A DNA stretch of 10,211 nt from Nocardia sp. (GTDB lineage Bacteria > Actinomycetota > Actinomycetes > Mycobacteriales > Mycobacteriaceae). The stretch is taken from positions 1 through 10,211 of the forward strand of contig JABFXT010000767.1 in NCBI GenBank assembly GCA_013361595.1. Reading direction: 5' to 3'. Shown one piece after another: positions 1 to 6,637 of the stretch. The notes under the pieces are model-generated. The model did not search any database. It was not told the origin of the DNA and saw nothing but the letters and a program-made list of their open reading frames with translations. A program made the position numbers and the translations under genes. Position 1 is the stretch's first letter. Each line of letters begins with the position of its first letter.

Positions 1-457
1 GGTACTTGTCGGCCTGATTCGCGATACCGACCCGTTCCAGCAGTTCCATGGCGTGGCGGCGGGCCTCGTCCTTCTTGGCCCCCCGGACCTTCAACGGCGC
101 GAGCATGACGTTTTCCACGATCGTCTTGTGCGCGAAGAGGTTGAACGACTGGAAAACCATGCCGACATCGGCCCGCAACGCGGCGAGGGCGCGACCCTCG
201 GCGGGCAGCGGTACCCCGTCGACGCTGATCTCGCCGGAATCGATCGGTTCCAGCCGGTTGATGGTGCGGCAGAGCGTCGACTTCCCGGAGCCCGACGGGC
301 CGAGCACGATCACGACCTGCCCGCGGGGCACCTCGAGATTGATATCGCGCAGCACGTGCAGGGCACCGAAGTGCTTGTCGACGGCGCGTAGGGTGATCAT
401 GGGCGGAGCGGTGGTGTCGCCGGCCGCCTCGGGCACGTCGGCGTCGGTGTCGGTCAT
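1..457 (-). CDS. gluA: Polar amino-acid (glutamate-type) ABC transporter ATP-binding protein, 5' part
   Basis: This is the ATPase that powers uptake of a polar amino acid, probably glutamate or glutamine, through a membrane permease. It acts on the cytoplasmic face. I translated the minus strand from ATG 457-455, and about 152 codons are present before the left window edge. Visible landmarks are the Walker A motif GPSGSGKST at residues 53-61, the N-R-L-E-P-x-x-S-G-E-I segment after it, and the Q-loop context [11 protein letters not shown] typical of the GlnQ/GluA/HisP family. The ABC signature, Walker B and H-loop lie outside the window. Residues 1-19 are acidic and Ala/Thr/Pro rich and precede the conserved fold, so Met20 (ATG 400-398) is an alternative start; neither start has a strong Shine-Dalgarno. 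The gene is divergent from miaB. The symbol gluA is by analogy with gluABCD clusters, and substrate identity is inferred, not seen. Confidence 0.88.
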   Translation of the reverse strand, partial: MTDTDADVPEAAGDTTAPPMITLRAVDKHFGALHVLRDINLEVPRGQVVIVLGPSGSGKSTLCRTINRLEPIDSGEISVDGVPLPAEGRALAALRADVGMVFQSFNLFAHKTIVENVMLAPLKVRGAKKDEARRHAMELLERVGIANQADKY

Positions 458-464
458 GGGACTG

Positions 465-470
465 ACCTTA
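465..470 (-). promoter_or_regulatory. Candidate -10 element for the ABC transporter ATPase
   Basis: On the minus strand TAAGGT (470 to 465) matches the actinobacterial TAnnnT -10 pattern. Seven bases separate it from the ATG at 457, so transcription would start at or within a base of the start codon. No -35 box is recognisable at the usual distance. The same bases could instead act as a weak AAGG ribosome-binding site, so the assignment is tentative. Confidence 0.3.
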
Positions 471-533
471 AGCCGATTTTTCTGTTTTGCGCGCCTTTCG
501 GCGACACACCCCGACGCCACACCGAGCCGAAAT

Positions 534-548
534 TCGGGTTTAACCCGA
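534..548. repeat. 15-base perfect palindrome, candidate operator
   Basis: TCGGGTT-T-AACCCGA has seven-base arms around a central T with no mismatch. It lies 77 bases upstream of the transporter ATG and about 220 bases upstream of the miaB GTG, and its right arm runs into the TAAYCCG direct repeats that follow. Such symmetry suggests a dimeric regulator site. I cannot match it to a named regulator consensus. Confidence 0.45.
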
Positions 549-568
549 TGGTAATCCGCTGTAATCCG
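541..568 (+). repeat. Three phased TAAYCCG direct repeats
   Basis: TAACCCG begins at 541, TAATCCG at 552 and TAATCCG at 562. The last two sit in perfect 9-base copies, GTAATCCGC/GTAATCCGT, ten bases apart. Periods of 11 and 10 bases place all three on one face of the helix. The first copy is also the right arm of the palindrome at 534-548. This arrangement is typical of sites bound by tandem response-regulator dimers, but the regulator is not identifiable from sequence. Confidence 0.45.
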
Positions 569-754
569 TTCGCTCGGCCACGATTTGCCGACCGTCGGCT
601 CGGCGGAAGAGCGCCGAGGATTTTTCGGTGCGGGTTCGCCGTTGTGGGCTGGGCCACACTGCGGGTCCGCTTCGGGATCGGTGCGCGCGGGCCCGGCCGG
701 GCAGACAGCGGCCGGAGGTGCGGATCTGCCGGAAAAGGCCCGGACCCCGGCCCG

Positions 755-760
755 TACCCT
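755..760 (+). promoter_or_regulatory. Candidate -10 element giving a leaderless miaB mRNA
   Basis: TACCCT fits TAnnnT and ends six bases before the GTG at 767, which places +1 on the G of the start codon. No Shine-Dalgarno precedes that GTG, as expected for a leaderless transcript. No -35 match is evident, which is common in actinobacteria. Confidence 0.5.
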
Positions 761-766
761 GGACGC

Positions 767-2320
767 GTGGATTCGATCGGACAGGTAGCGCTCCCCACCG
801 GGATCGAGCCGGTGGGTGCCCGCAGTTACGAGGTCCGCACCTTCGGTTGCCAGATGAACGTGCACGATTCCGAACGCTTGTCCGGCCTGCTCGAGGATGC
901 GGGCTACCGGAAGGCCGCGCCGGGCGCGACGGCCGACCTGGTGGTCTTCAACACCTGCGCGGTGCGGGAGAACGCGGACAACAAGCTGTACGGCACGCTC
1001 GGCCATCTCGCCCCCGTCAAGGCATCGCGGCCCGGAATGCAGATCGCGGTCGGCGGCTGTCTCGCCCAGAAGGATCGCGATTCGGTGCTGAGCCGGGCGC
1101 CCTGGGTGGACGTGGTGTTCGGCACGCACAACATCGGATCGCTACCGGTGCTGCTCGAACGTGCCCGGCACAACGACGAGGCACAGGTCGAGATCCTGGA
1201 ATCGCTCGAGGCGTTCCCCTCGAACCTGCCCGCGCGCCGCGAGTCGGCCTACGCGGGCTGGGTCTCGATCTCGGTCGGTTGCAACAACACCTGCACGTTC
1301 TGCATCGTGCCCGCGCTACGCGGCAAAGAAGTGGACCGGCGACCCGGCGATATCCTGGCCGAGGTCGGGGCCCTGGTCGATCAGGGCGTCCTGGAGGTGA
1401 CGCTGCTCGGGCAGAACGTCAACGCCTACGGCGCCTCCTTCGCCGATCCCGAACAGCCCCGGGACCGGGGCGCCTTCGCGAAACTGCTGCGGGCCTGCGG
1501 TGGGATCGAAGGCCTGGAGCGGGTACGTTTCACCTCCCCGCACCCGGCCGAGTTCACCGACGATGTCATCGAGGCGATGGCCGAGACCCCCAACGTCTGC
1601 CCGCAGCTGCACATGCCGCTGCAGTCGGGTTCGGACCGCGTCCTGAAAGCCATGCGCCGGTCCTACCGGCAGGCGCGCTACCTCGGGATCATCGAGAAGG
1701 TCCGGGCGGCGATGCCGCAGGCCGCGATCACCACCGATATCATCGTCGGCTTCCCGGGGGAGACCGAGGAGGATTTCCAGCAGACCCTCGATGTGGTGCG
1801 TGCGGCGCGGTTCACCAGCGCTTTCACCTTCCAGTACTCACCGCGCCCGGGTACCCCGGCGGCGGATATGGCCGATCAGGTACCCAAGAAAGTGGTGCAG
1901 GAGCGCTACGACCGGCTGATCGCTCTGCAGGAAGAGGTCTGCCTGGAAGCCAACCACGCCCTGGTCGGTACCGAGGTCGAATTGCTGGTGGCCGACGGCG
2001 CGGGCAAGAAGAACGCCGCGACCGCCCGGATGAGCGGCCGGGCCCGGGACGGGCGGCTGGTGCATTTCCGGCCCGACGGGGCCACGGCGTCCATTCGCCC
2101 GGGCGACCTCGTCACCGTAGAGGTGACCGGCGCGGCACCCCATCACCTGGTGGCGGACGCCGGGATCCGCGACCACCGCCGGACCCGGGCCGGTGACGCG
2201 CACGAGGCCGGGACCACCCCGAAAACCGCTCCCGTCGGGGTGGGGCTGGGGCTGCCGCGGATCGGGGCGCCCGCACCGGAACCGGTCGCCTCGGGCTGTA
2301 CCACCGGATGCGGGATATGA
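767..2320 (+). CDS. miaB: tRNA-2-methylthio-N6-dimethylallyladenosine synthase MiaB
   Basis: MiaB is a cytoplasmic radical-SAM methylthiotransferase that converts i6A37 of tRNA to ms2i6A37 using two 4Fe-4S clusters. The 517-residue product has the three N-terminal cluster cysteines Cys28 (TFGCQMN), Cys64 (NTCAVRE) and Cys98 (GGCLAQ). The radical-SAM triad is Cys172, Cys176 and Cys179 (GCNNTCTFC). The core also shows [14 protein letters not shown] (about 281-290) and a C-terminal TRAM domain near 395-465. GTG 767 is chosen because conserved sequence begins shortly after it and a -10 box sits exactly for leaderless initiation; the frame stays open upstream to ATG 548, but that extension looks non-coding. 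After TRAM comes a tail of about 50 residues ending in a CTTGC motif (Cys511, Cys515), which I recall as common in actinobacterial MiaB and whose role is unknown. The stop overlaps the next gene by ATGA. Confidence 0.95.
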   Translation: MDSIGQVALPTGIEPVGARSYEVRTFGCQMNVHDSERLSGLLEDAGYRKAAPGATADLVVFNTCAVRENADNKLYGTLGHLAPVKASRPGMQIAVGGCLAQKDRDSVLSRAPWVDVVFGTHNIGSLPVLLERARHNDEAQVEILESLEAFPSNLPARRESAYAGWVSISVGCNNTCTFCIVPALRGKEVDRRPGDILAEVGALVDQGVLEVTLLGQNVNAYGASFADPEQPRDRGAFAKLLRACGGIEGLERVRFTSPHPAEFTDDVIEAMAETPNVCPQLHMPLQSGSDRVLKAMRRSYRQARYLGIIEKVRAAMPQAAITTDIIVGFPGETEEDFQQTLDVVRAARFTSAFTFQYSPRPGTPAADMADQVPKKVVQERYDRLIALQEEVCLEANHALVGTEVELLVADGAGKKNAATARMSGRARDGRLVHFRPDGATASIRPGDLVTVEVTGAAPHHLVADAGIRDHRRTRAGDAHEAGTTPKTAPVGVGLGLPRIGAPAPEPVASGCTTGCGI

Positions 2321-3024
2321 GCGACGGCGACGAAGAACGCGACGACGAGGGCCGCTCGCCGGAGAACGGCCGCGACGCGGTGCCGGACGCGACACCGGGG
2401 ACCCCGGCCGCGCGAGACGAATCAGGCGAGGGAAACGAGGACGACGTGAATCCGGCCGACACCGAGCAGTTCGAAGAATTCCGGGAAGACCTCGACGCCG
2501 TGGAACGCCGGATCGCGGGCGAGATCGACCCCGGGGTGCGGGCCATGGTCGTGGCGGGTGCGGTATTCGCGCTGCTGGTTTCGCTGGTGCTGCCGCATGC
2601 CGGTGGTGCCCGTGGTTTCGATGTCCTGCTCGGATCCGAGGTCGCCACGGCCGAGCACATCGGGTTGCCCTCCCGGATCTTCGTCTGGTTCGTGCTGATC
2701 TTCGGGATCGGGTTCTCGCTGCTGGCTCTGATGACCCGGCGCTGGGTTCTGGCGTGGATCGCGGTGGCCGGGTCGGCGATCGCCAGCGCATTCGGGGTGT
2801 TCTCGATCTGGCACCGGCAGACACCGGGGCTGAACAATTATGTGGGCGCCGGACCGGGGATCGGGCTGATCGTGGGCACGCTCGCGATCATGGTGCTGAC
2901 CTTCCACTGGGTGAAGGTCGTCTGGAGCCGGACCGCGCTGCAGTTGGCGGCCGAGGAACAACGGCGGATCGCCGCGGCCCGCGACGAGGAGCGGGCGCGG
3001 CGCGAGCGGTTCGGCGAGGACTGA
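2317..3024 (+). CDS. Four-helix membrane protein with charged termini (Rv2732c-like)
   Basis: The function is unknown. The 235-residue product begins with an acidic, Asp/Glu/Pro-rich disordered stretch of about 70 residues. Four hydrophobic segments follow at about 75-93, 119-139, 143-165 and 179-200, then a highly charged Arg/Glu tail of about 30 residues. Both termini should face the cytoplasm. I see no catalytic motif. The start at ATG 2317 forms an ATGA overlap with the miaB stop, indicating translational coupling; an in-frame ATG at 2308 would add three residues. Position directly after miaB matches the conserved transmembrane protein Rv2732c of M. tuberculosis as I recall it, so it is a conserved neighbour and not an insertion. 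Nothing in the sequence ties it biochemically to tRNA modification. A hairpin just downstream probably ends this transcript. Confidence 0.88.
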   Translation: MSDGDEERDDEGRSPENGRDAVPDATPGTPAARDESGEGNEDDVNPADTEQFEEFREDLDAVERRIAGEIDPGVRAMVVAGAVFALLVSLVLPHAGGARGFDVLLGSEVATAEHIGLPSRIFVWFVLIFGIGFSLLALMTRRWVLAWIAVAGSAIASAFGVFSIWHRQTPGLNNYVGAGPGIGLIVGTLAIMVLTFHWVKVVWSRTALQLAAEEQRRIAAARDEERARRERFGED

Positions 3025-3030
3025 CCACGA

Positions 3031-3078
3031 ACGGATCCGTCCGCCGCGGCCCGATGGGGCGGTGACGGACGGATCTGT
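3031..3078. terminator. Long hairpin between convergent genes, probable bidirectional terminator
   Basis: Bases 3031-3042 pair with 3067-3078 in a 12-base stem containing one G-U pair (9 contiguous perfect pairs, GATCCGTCC/GGACGGATC). The interior (CCGCGGCCC, then GGGGCGG) can pair further. It begins six bases after the membrane-protein stop and ends 14 bases before the DUF349 stop on the other strand, so it can act on both transcripts. No U-tract follows in either direction, as is usual for actinobacterial terminators. Confidence 0.65.
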
Positions 3079-3092
3079 GCAGGTGGGACCGA

Positions 3093-4481
3093 TCAGAGGT
3101 TGCTGACCGCGCCCTCCGCCGCGTCGGCCCACTCCCGCCACTGCTGAGCCTGGGCGAGGGCCTTCTCCGCGTCCCGGGGCTTACCGGCGGCCGTGGCCTT
3201 CGCGGCCTGCTCCTCGAACTGGGCCACCCGCTCGCGGAACTGGGCCGCGCGGGCGAGGGCTTCCGGATCGGTTCGGCGCCACTGGGCGTCGGCGGCCTGC
3301 CGGACCCGCTTCTCCAGCGCGCGCAGCCGCCCTTCGAGATCGTGCATCCGCTCCCGCGGGACCTTGCCGATGGCATCCCAGCGTTCCTGTAGATCACGCA
3401 GTGCCGCCCGGGCGCCTTCCAGATCGGCGTCCGGATCGATGGCCGCTTCATAGCTGGTCAGCAGTTCTTCTTTGGCGACCGCGTTATCGGCGAACTCGGC
3501 GTCGCGTTCGTTCGCCGCGGCATTGCGCGCGGCGAAGAAGACATCCTGCGCGCTCTTGAACCGGCGCCACAGCGCCTCGTCGGCTTCCCGGGGCGCCCGG
3601 CCCGCGTTCTTCCATTCGACCAGCAGCTCGCGGAAGACCGCGGCGGTGGCCGGCCAATCGGTGGAACCGGACAGTTCCTCGGCCTGCACGCAGAGCTCTT
3701 CCTTACGGGTTTTGGCGGCTGCCCGTTCCCGGTCCAGTTCGGCGAAATGGGCACCCCGGCGGCGGTTGAAGGCCTCACGGGCCTTCGAGTACCGGCGCCA
3801 GAGGGCATCGTCCACCTTGCGGTCGACACCCCGGATGGTCTTCCACTCGTCGAGGATCTCGCGCAACCGGTCGCCCGCGGCCTTCCACTGGGTGGATTCG
3901 GCGGCGATCTGCTCGGCTTCGGCCGCGAGCGTCTCTTTGCGTTCGGTGTGCTCGTGCCGGGTGCGTTCCTTCTCTTCCTTGGCCTGGGCGGCGGCCTCGT
4001 CGGAATGTTCGGCGATCGCGCCCAGCCGGGCGGCCAGGCCGTCGATATCGCCGATGACCGCGGCCGTGGGCAGGGTCTCGGCGAGAGCGAGCGCGGCGGC
4101 CTTGGTCTTGCGGGCGTCGGTGCCGGCGGCGAGCCGGGCCTCGAGCAGCGCTACCTCGGTGGCCAGATCGTCGAACCGGCGGCCGAAATGCTCCAGCCCT
4201 TCGGCGGCGTTTCCGGCCTGCCAGGATCCGACGACGCGTTCGCCCTCGGCGGTCTTGACCCAGGCGGTGCCGTCCTCGTCCACCCGGCCCCACCGGCTGG
4301 GGTCGGTGGTGGTCGGCACCACCACCGGGTGCGGATGTTCGGAGGCCGGCCCGGACGTCTTCATCGCGGCCGGGGTCGGGTGCGCCTCGCCGGGTTTGGG
4401 ACGGCTACCGGGCTTGGGAGCGCTGGACGGGCGACCGGGTTTTCCCGGGCCGGGTTTGGCGGTTCCGTTGCTGTGGGTCAT
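3093..4481 (-). CDS. DUF349-repeat coiled-coil protein (Rv2731-like)
   Basis: The biochemical role is not established. The 462-residue product starts with a low-complexity Lys/Pro/Gly region (1-60), then a short ordered segment ([14 protein letters not shown], 64-77). A helical, coiled-coil-prone body follows, rich in Ala, Glu and Arg. Three DUF349-type units are visible at about 199-253, 276-330 and 354-402. Each has a W-x(n)-EW-K/D-x-I/A-G core; the first two also carry the LWRRY/F helix, which the third replaces with LEGRLRAL. There are no transmembrane segments, so it is probably cytoplasmic. The start at ATG 4481-4479 follows GAGGAG only two bases away, an unusually short spacing. It is transcribed opposite to its neighbours, as is Rv2731 beside miaB in mycobacteria from memory. 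Codon third-position GC bias on this strand supports it over the long antisense frames. Confidence 0.9.
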   Translation of the reverse strand: MTHSNGTAKPGPGKPGRPSSAPKPGSRPKPGEAHPTPAAMKTSGPASEHPHPVVVPTTTDPSRWGRVDEDGTAWVKTAEGERVVGSWQAGNAAEGLEHFGRRFDDLATEVALLEARLAAGTDARKTKAAALALAETLPTAAVIGDIDGLAARLGAIAEHSDEAAAQAKEEKERTRHEHTERKETLAAEAEQIAAESTQWKAAGDRLREILDEWKTIRGVDRKVDDALWRRYSKAREAFNRRRGAHFAELDRERAAAKTRKEELCVQAEELSGSTDWPATAAVFRELLVEWKNAGRAPREADEALWRRFKSAQDVFFAARNAAANERDAEFADNAVAKEELLTSYEAAIDPDADLEGARAALRDLQERWDAIGKVPRERMHDLEGRLRALEKRVRQAADAQWRRTDPEALARAAQFRERVAQFEEQAAKATAAGKPRDAEKALAQAQQWREWADAAEGAVSNL

Positions 4482-4483
4482 TG

Positions 4484-4489
4484 CTCCTC
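4484..4489 (-). promoter_or_regulatory. Shine-Dalgarno of the DUF349 gene, very close to its start
   Basis: On the minus strand GAGGAG is followed by CA and then ATG, so only two bases separate the core from the start codon. Five to nine is usual. It supports the choice of 4481 but may give reduced initiation. Confidence 0.5.
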
Positions 4490-4530
4490 GTCCCTGCCGC
4501 GCGTCACGGCTGCCTGGTTTACGCGCTGCG

Positions 4531-4582
4531 CATTCTGGCTATGCTCTGCTCATTCTGGCTACGCCCGCTCATTCTGGCTATG
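4531..4582. repeat. Three 13-base direct repeats, CATTCTGGCTAYG
   Basis: CATTCTGGCTATG occurs at 4531-4543, CATTCTGGCTACG at 4551-4563 and CATTCTGGCTATG at 4570-4582. The copies differ at one base and recur every 20 and 19 bases, close to two helical turns. The spacers (CTCTGCT, CCCGCT) are not conserved apart from their pyrimidine-rich character. On the minus strand the repeats lie just upstream of a possible -10 for the DUF349 gene. Too few and too short for a CRISPR array. Confidence 0.75.
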
Positions 4583-4619
4583 TCCACCCGTCTCGGTCGT
4601 GCTGGGGTCGACGTGTCGT

Positions 4620-4640
4620 GCGTGCGGCGCCGTCGCACGC
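4620..4640. repeat. Short GC inverted repeat
   Basis: GCGTGCG (4620-4626) and CGCACGC (4634-4640) form a seven-base stem with a seven-base loop. It could be a structured element in a leader or a protein site. In sequence this rich in GC it may also be chance. Confidence 0.3.
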
Positions 4641-4713
4641 TCTCCCCATTCAACCCGGCCGCGCTCCCGGAAACCACACCGCCGACGGTGGCGGCATATA
4701 GCCGGACCTGCGG

Positions 4714-4741
4714 ATCCGGACCGTTCGGACCTGGTCCGGAT
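4714..4741. repeat. Inverted repeat with 9-base arms, candidate operator
   Basis: ATCCGGACC (4714-4722) and GGTCCGGAT (4733-4741) are perfect reverse complements around a 10-base spacer. A related CCGGACCTG lies just upstream at 4702-4710, and TCGGACCTG sits inside the spacer at 4725-4733. Centre-to-centre distance of the arms is 19 bases, which would suit a dimer or pair of dimers. It lies about 125 bases upstream of the operon start. Confidence 0.4.
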
Positions 4742-4852
4742 ACCTCGCACCCTAGCAATTCCCACCCGGATTCCGGGAGAGACACTCGATACTGCGGGAG
4801 GCCACGGGAGCACCGGGCGGACCGGCCCCGGCGCTGGTCGGCGGGTACGGGC

Positions 4853-4858
4853 TACGGT
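4853..4858 (+). promoter_or_regulatory. Candidate -10 element of the LigB-like/miaA operon
   Basis: TACGGT fits TAnnnT and is followed by seven bases and then GTG 4866, so transcription would begin at or one base before the start codon. No Shine-Dalgarno is present. No -35 match is visible. Confidence 0.4.
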
Positions 4859-4865
4859 TGACGGC

Positions 4866-5657
4866 GTGTTCTGTCTAGCGGCTGTGATCCCCTCGCCGCC
4901 CGTCCTGGTGCCCGCGTTGTGTGGTGGCGCGCCCACCGCGGGTGCGGGCTCCGTTCCCGGCCCGGGCGCGGCGCAGACTCCGGAGAGCGCGGTGGCCGAA
5001 TTGCGCGGGGCCGTACTTGCCGCGGGCGCGGCCCTGGCCGAGGCGACTCCGCATTGGACCGTGCTCGGGGTCGGGTCCGCCGAACGGTCCTACGACGCCG
5101 ATACCGTCGGTACCTTCCGCGGGTTCGGTGTCGATGTGCGGGTGGATCTGGGCGGGCCCGGTGCCGAGGCTCCGGCCGACCCGGATCTGCCGCTGGCCGT
5201 ACTCGTCGCCGGTTGGTTGCGCGCCGCGGTGGCACCGCATGTGGCGGCGCGGGCCCGGGTACTCGCCGCCGATACGCCGGCCCGGAGATGCGCGGAGATC
5301 GGTGCGAAACTGCGCGCCGAACTGGATGCCGAACACGAACCGCAGGGTGTGCTGGTGGTCGCCGACGGTGCCGCGACGCTGTCCACCTCGGCGCCCGGTT
5401 ATTTCGACGAGCGGTCGACCCGGGTACAGGCGGTCCTCGACCGAGCGGTCGCCACGGGCGATACACAGGCCCTGCTGACGCTGGATCCGGCACTCTGCGC
5501 CGAGTTGATGATCTCCGGCCGGGCCGCTTATCAGACGCTGGCCGGACTTTTCACTGCGGACTCCGCACCGCCGGTGGCGACCGAGCGGTACCGGGGCGCG
5601 CCCTTCGGTGTCGGCTGGTACGCCGGGCTGTGGCGGCCGGCCGCCGTGAACCGGTGA
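4866..5657 (+). CDS. LigB-fold (class III extradiol dioxygenase-like) protein, Rv2728c-like
   Basis: The 263-residue product resembles the small actinobacterial proteins annotated as class III extradiol ring-cleavage dioxygenase-like, encoded just before miaA (Rv2728c in M. tuberculosis, from memory). The opening strand and loop read [13 protein letters not shown] (6-18). In catalytic LigB/MEMO-type relatives the corresponding element is typically PHPPLLVPE, with the His binding metal; here it is Ser10. Other landmarks are VLGVGSAE (67-74), VLVVADGAA (162-170) and a C-terminal helix, [20 protein letters not shown], matching the family's closing region. I infer loss of the usual metal site and so an uncertain or non-enzymatic role. 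GTG 4866 was chosen because homology starts immediately and a -10 box is positioned for leaderless initiation. The last codon and stop overlap the miaA start (GTGA), so translation is coupled to miaA. Confidence 0.82.
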   Translation: MFCLAAVIPSPPVLVPALCGGAPTAGAGSVPGPGAAQTPESAVAELRGAVLAAGAALAEATPHWTVLGVGSAERSYDADTVGTFRGFGVDVRVDLGGPGAEAPADPDLPLAVLVAGWLRAAVAPHVAARARVLAADTPARRCAEIGAKLRAELDAEHEPQGVLVVADGAATLSTSAPGYFDERSTRVQAVLDRAVATGDTQALLTLDPALCAELMISGRAAYQTLAGLFTADSAPPVATERYRGAPFGVGWYAGLWRPAAVNR

Positions 5658-6637
5658 GCGGGGAACCGCGTCCGGTCGCGGTGGTCGGACCGACCGCCAC
5701 CGGAAAATCGGACTTGGCTCTCGACCTGGCCGAGCGGCTCGACGGCGAGATCGTGAACATCGATGCGATGCAGCTGTATCGCGGAATGGACATCGGGACC
5801 GCGAAACTGCCGGTGGCGCAGCGCCGGGGGATTGCGCATCATCAGCTCGACGTACTGGAGGTGACCGAAACGGCGACGGTCGCCGCCTACCAGGCCGCCG
5901 CGTCCGCCGATGTGGCGGCGATCATGGCGCGTGGGCGGGTCCCGGTGGTGGTCGGCGGTTCGATGATGTACGTGCAGGCACTTCTCGACCAGTGGGAATT
6001 CCCGGCGACCGATCCGGCGGTCCGGGCGAAATGGGAGGGTCTGCTCGCCGGGCAGGGGGTGGCCGCGGTGCACGCGGAACTGCGCCGGGCCGACCCGGCC
6101 GCCGCCGCGACCATTCTGCCCACCGACGGCCGCCGGATGGTGCGGGCGCTCGAGGTGGTCGAACTCACCGGCCGGCCGTTCGCGGCGTCCGCGCCGGTGA
6201 TCGGTGAACCGAGATGGGGGACCCGGATCGTCGGGGTGGACCGCGATACCACCGAACTCGACGAGCGGATCGCCCGCCGCACGGCGGTGATGTTCGAACA
6301 GGGACTGCTCGACGAGGTGCGCGGCTTGGCCGACCGGGGGCTGCGGGAAGGTCAGACCGCCCGCCGCGCGATCGGTTACGCCCAGGTCCTGGCCCATCTC
6401 GACGGCGAATACGGACTTGCCGAGGCGCAGGAACGCACCTTCATCGGGACCCGCCGGTACGTGCGGCGGCAGCGGTCCTGGTTCCGGCGCGATCGCCGGG
6501 TGCACTGGGTGGACGGCGCCGATCCATCCGCGCCCGAAACCGTTCTGGCGCTGCTGGCAGACTCTGCGGTGTCCACTGCATCGGCGCCCGGTCCGCGGGC
6601 ATCCGAACGCCTACCCGAGGAGCGAAGCCGCTCGTGA
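5654..6637 (+). CDS. miaA: tRNA dimethylallyltransferase MiaA
   Basis: MiaA transfers the dimethylallyl group from DMAPP to N6 of A37 in tRNAs reading codons that begin with U, giving i6A, the substrate of MiaB. The 327-residue product shows the P-loop GPTATGKS (12-19), the [15 protein letters not shown] segment carrying the catalytic Asp (37-51), HHQLDV (62-67), [11 protein letters not shown] (101-111), [11 protein letters not shown] (158-168), the GYAQ tRNA-contact motif (241-244) and the closing [14 protein letters not shown] (267-280). All key elements are intact and length is near the usual 300-320, with a poorly conserved tail of about 35 residues. The GTG start overlaps the stop of the LigB-like gene, and the stop overlaps the methyltransferase start, both as GTGA. 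It is therefore probably translated by coupling within the operon, with no Shine-Dalgarno of its own. Confidence 0.96.
   Translation: MSGEPRPVAVVGPTATGKSDLALDLAERLDGEIVNIDAMQLYRGMDIGTAKLPVAQRRGIAHHQLDVLEVTETATVAAYQAAASADVAAIMARGRVPVVVGGSMMYVQALLDQWEFPATDPAVRAKWEGLLAGQGVAAVHAELRRADPAAAATILPTDGRRMVRALEVVELTGRPFAASAPVIGEPRWGTRIVGVDRDTTELDERIARRTAVMFEQGLLDEVRGLADRGLREGQTARRAIGYAQVLAHLDGEYGLAEAQERTFIGTRRYVRRQRSWFRRDRRVHWVDGADPSAPETVLALLADSAVSTASAPGPRASERLPEERSRS

Larger units (their letters stand above)
458..766. other. Divergent intergenic region between the transporter ATPase and miaB
   Basis: These 309 bases separate two divergent genes and hold no convincing gene. An in-frame ATG at 548 would extend miaB upstream by 73 residues, but that stretch is Arg/Gly rich with no resemblance to the MiaB fold. 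The region contains a candidate -10 for each flanking gene, an AT-rich patch near 473-489, a 15-base perfect palindrome (534-548), phased TAAYCCG repeats (541-568) and a smaller palindrome GCCGACcGTCGGC (587-599). It is the likely control region for both the transporter and miaB. Confidence 0.6.
4482..4865. other. Intergenic region upstream of the DUF349 gene and the LigB-like/miaA operon
   Basis: This 384-base divergent region holds no convincing gene. A plus-strand frame from 4481 to 4861 is open, but it lacks a recognisable domain and its start is the DUF349 start codon read in reverse. The region carries three 13-base direct repeats (4531-4582), a GC hairpin (4620-4640), a 9-base-arm inverted repeat (4714-4741) and a -10-like box next to the downstream GTG. 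A minus-strand TAAACC (4521 to 4516) is a possible -10 for the DUF349 gene, with a leader of about 28 bases. Confidence 0.55.

Noticed and set aside
587..599. GCCGACcGTCGGC palindrome as an operator
   Set aside because: Six-base GC arms are expected by chance in sequence this GC rich, and it has no phased partners.
548..766. Longer miaB reading from ATG 548 (73 extra residues)
   Set aside because: The extra stretch is Arg/Gly rich, lacks any MiaB similarity, overlaps the palindrome and phased repeats, and a -10 box points to GTG 767.
628..2196. 522-codon plus-strand frame overlapping miaB
   Set aside because: Arg/Gly/Pro-rich shadow of miaB with no recognisable fold, while the miaB frame carries all expected motifs.
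1838..2824. Minus-strand open frame of 328 codons across miaB and the membrane-protein gene
   Set aside because: Arg/Pro/Ser-rich composition typical of an antisense shadow, and it spans two well-supported genes.
4531..4582. Minimal CRISPR array
   Set aside because: Repeats are only 13 bases with 6-7-base spacers and no cas genes are nearby.
4481..4861. Possible small plus-strand gene in the divergent region
   Set aside because: No ribosome site, no domain, mixed codon use, and its ATG is the reverse complement of the DUF349 start region. It contains the direct repeats, which look regulatory.
3472..5657. Long plus-strand open frames antisense to the DUF349 gene
   Set aside because: They are stop-free because of GC-rich codon bias on the other strand; their translations are Ser/Arg or Gly rich without a domain. 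Only the portion from 4866 on is a real gene.
5531..6505. Minus-strand 324-codon frame opposite miaA
   Set aside because: His/Arg/Pro-rich shadow; miaA motifs on the plus strand are complete.
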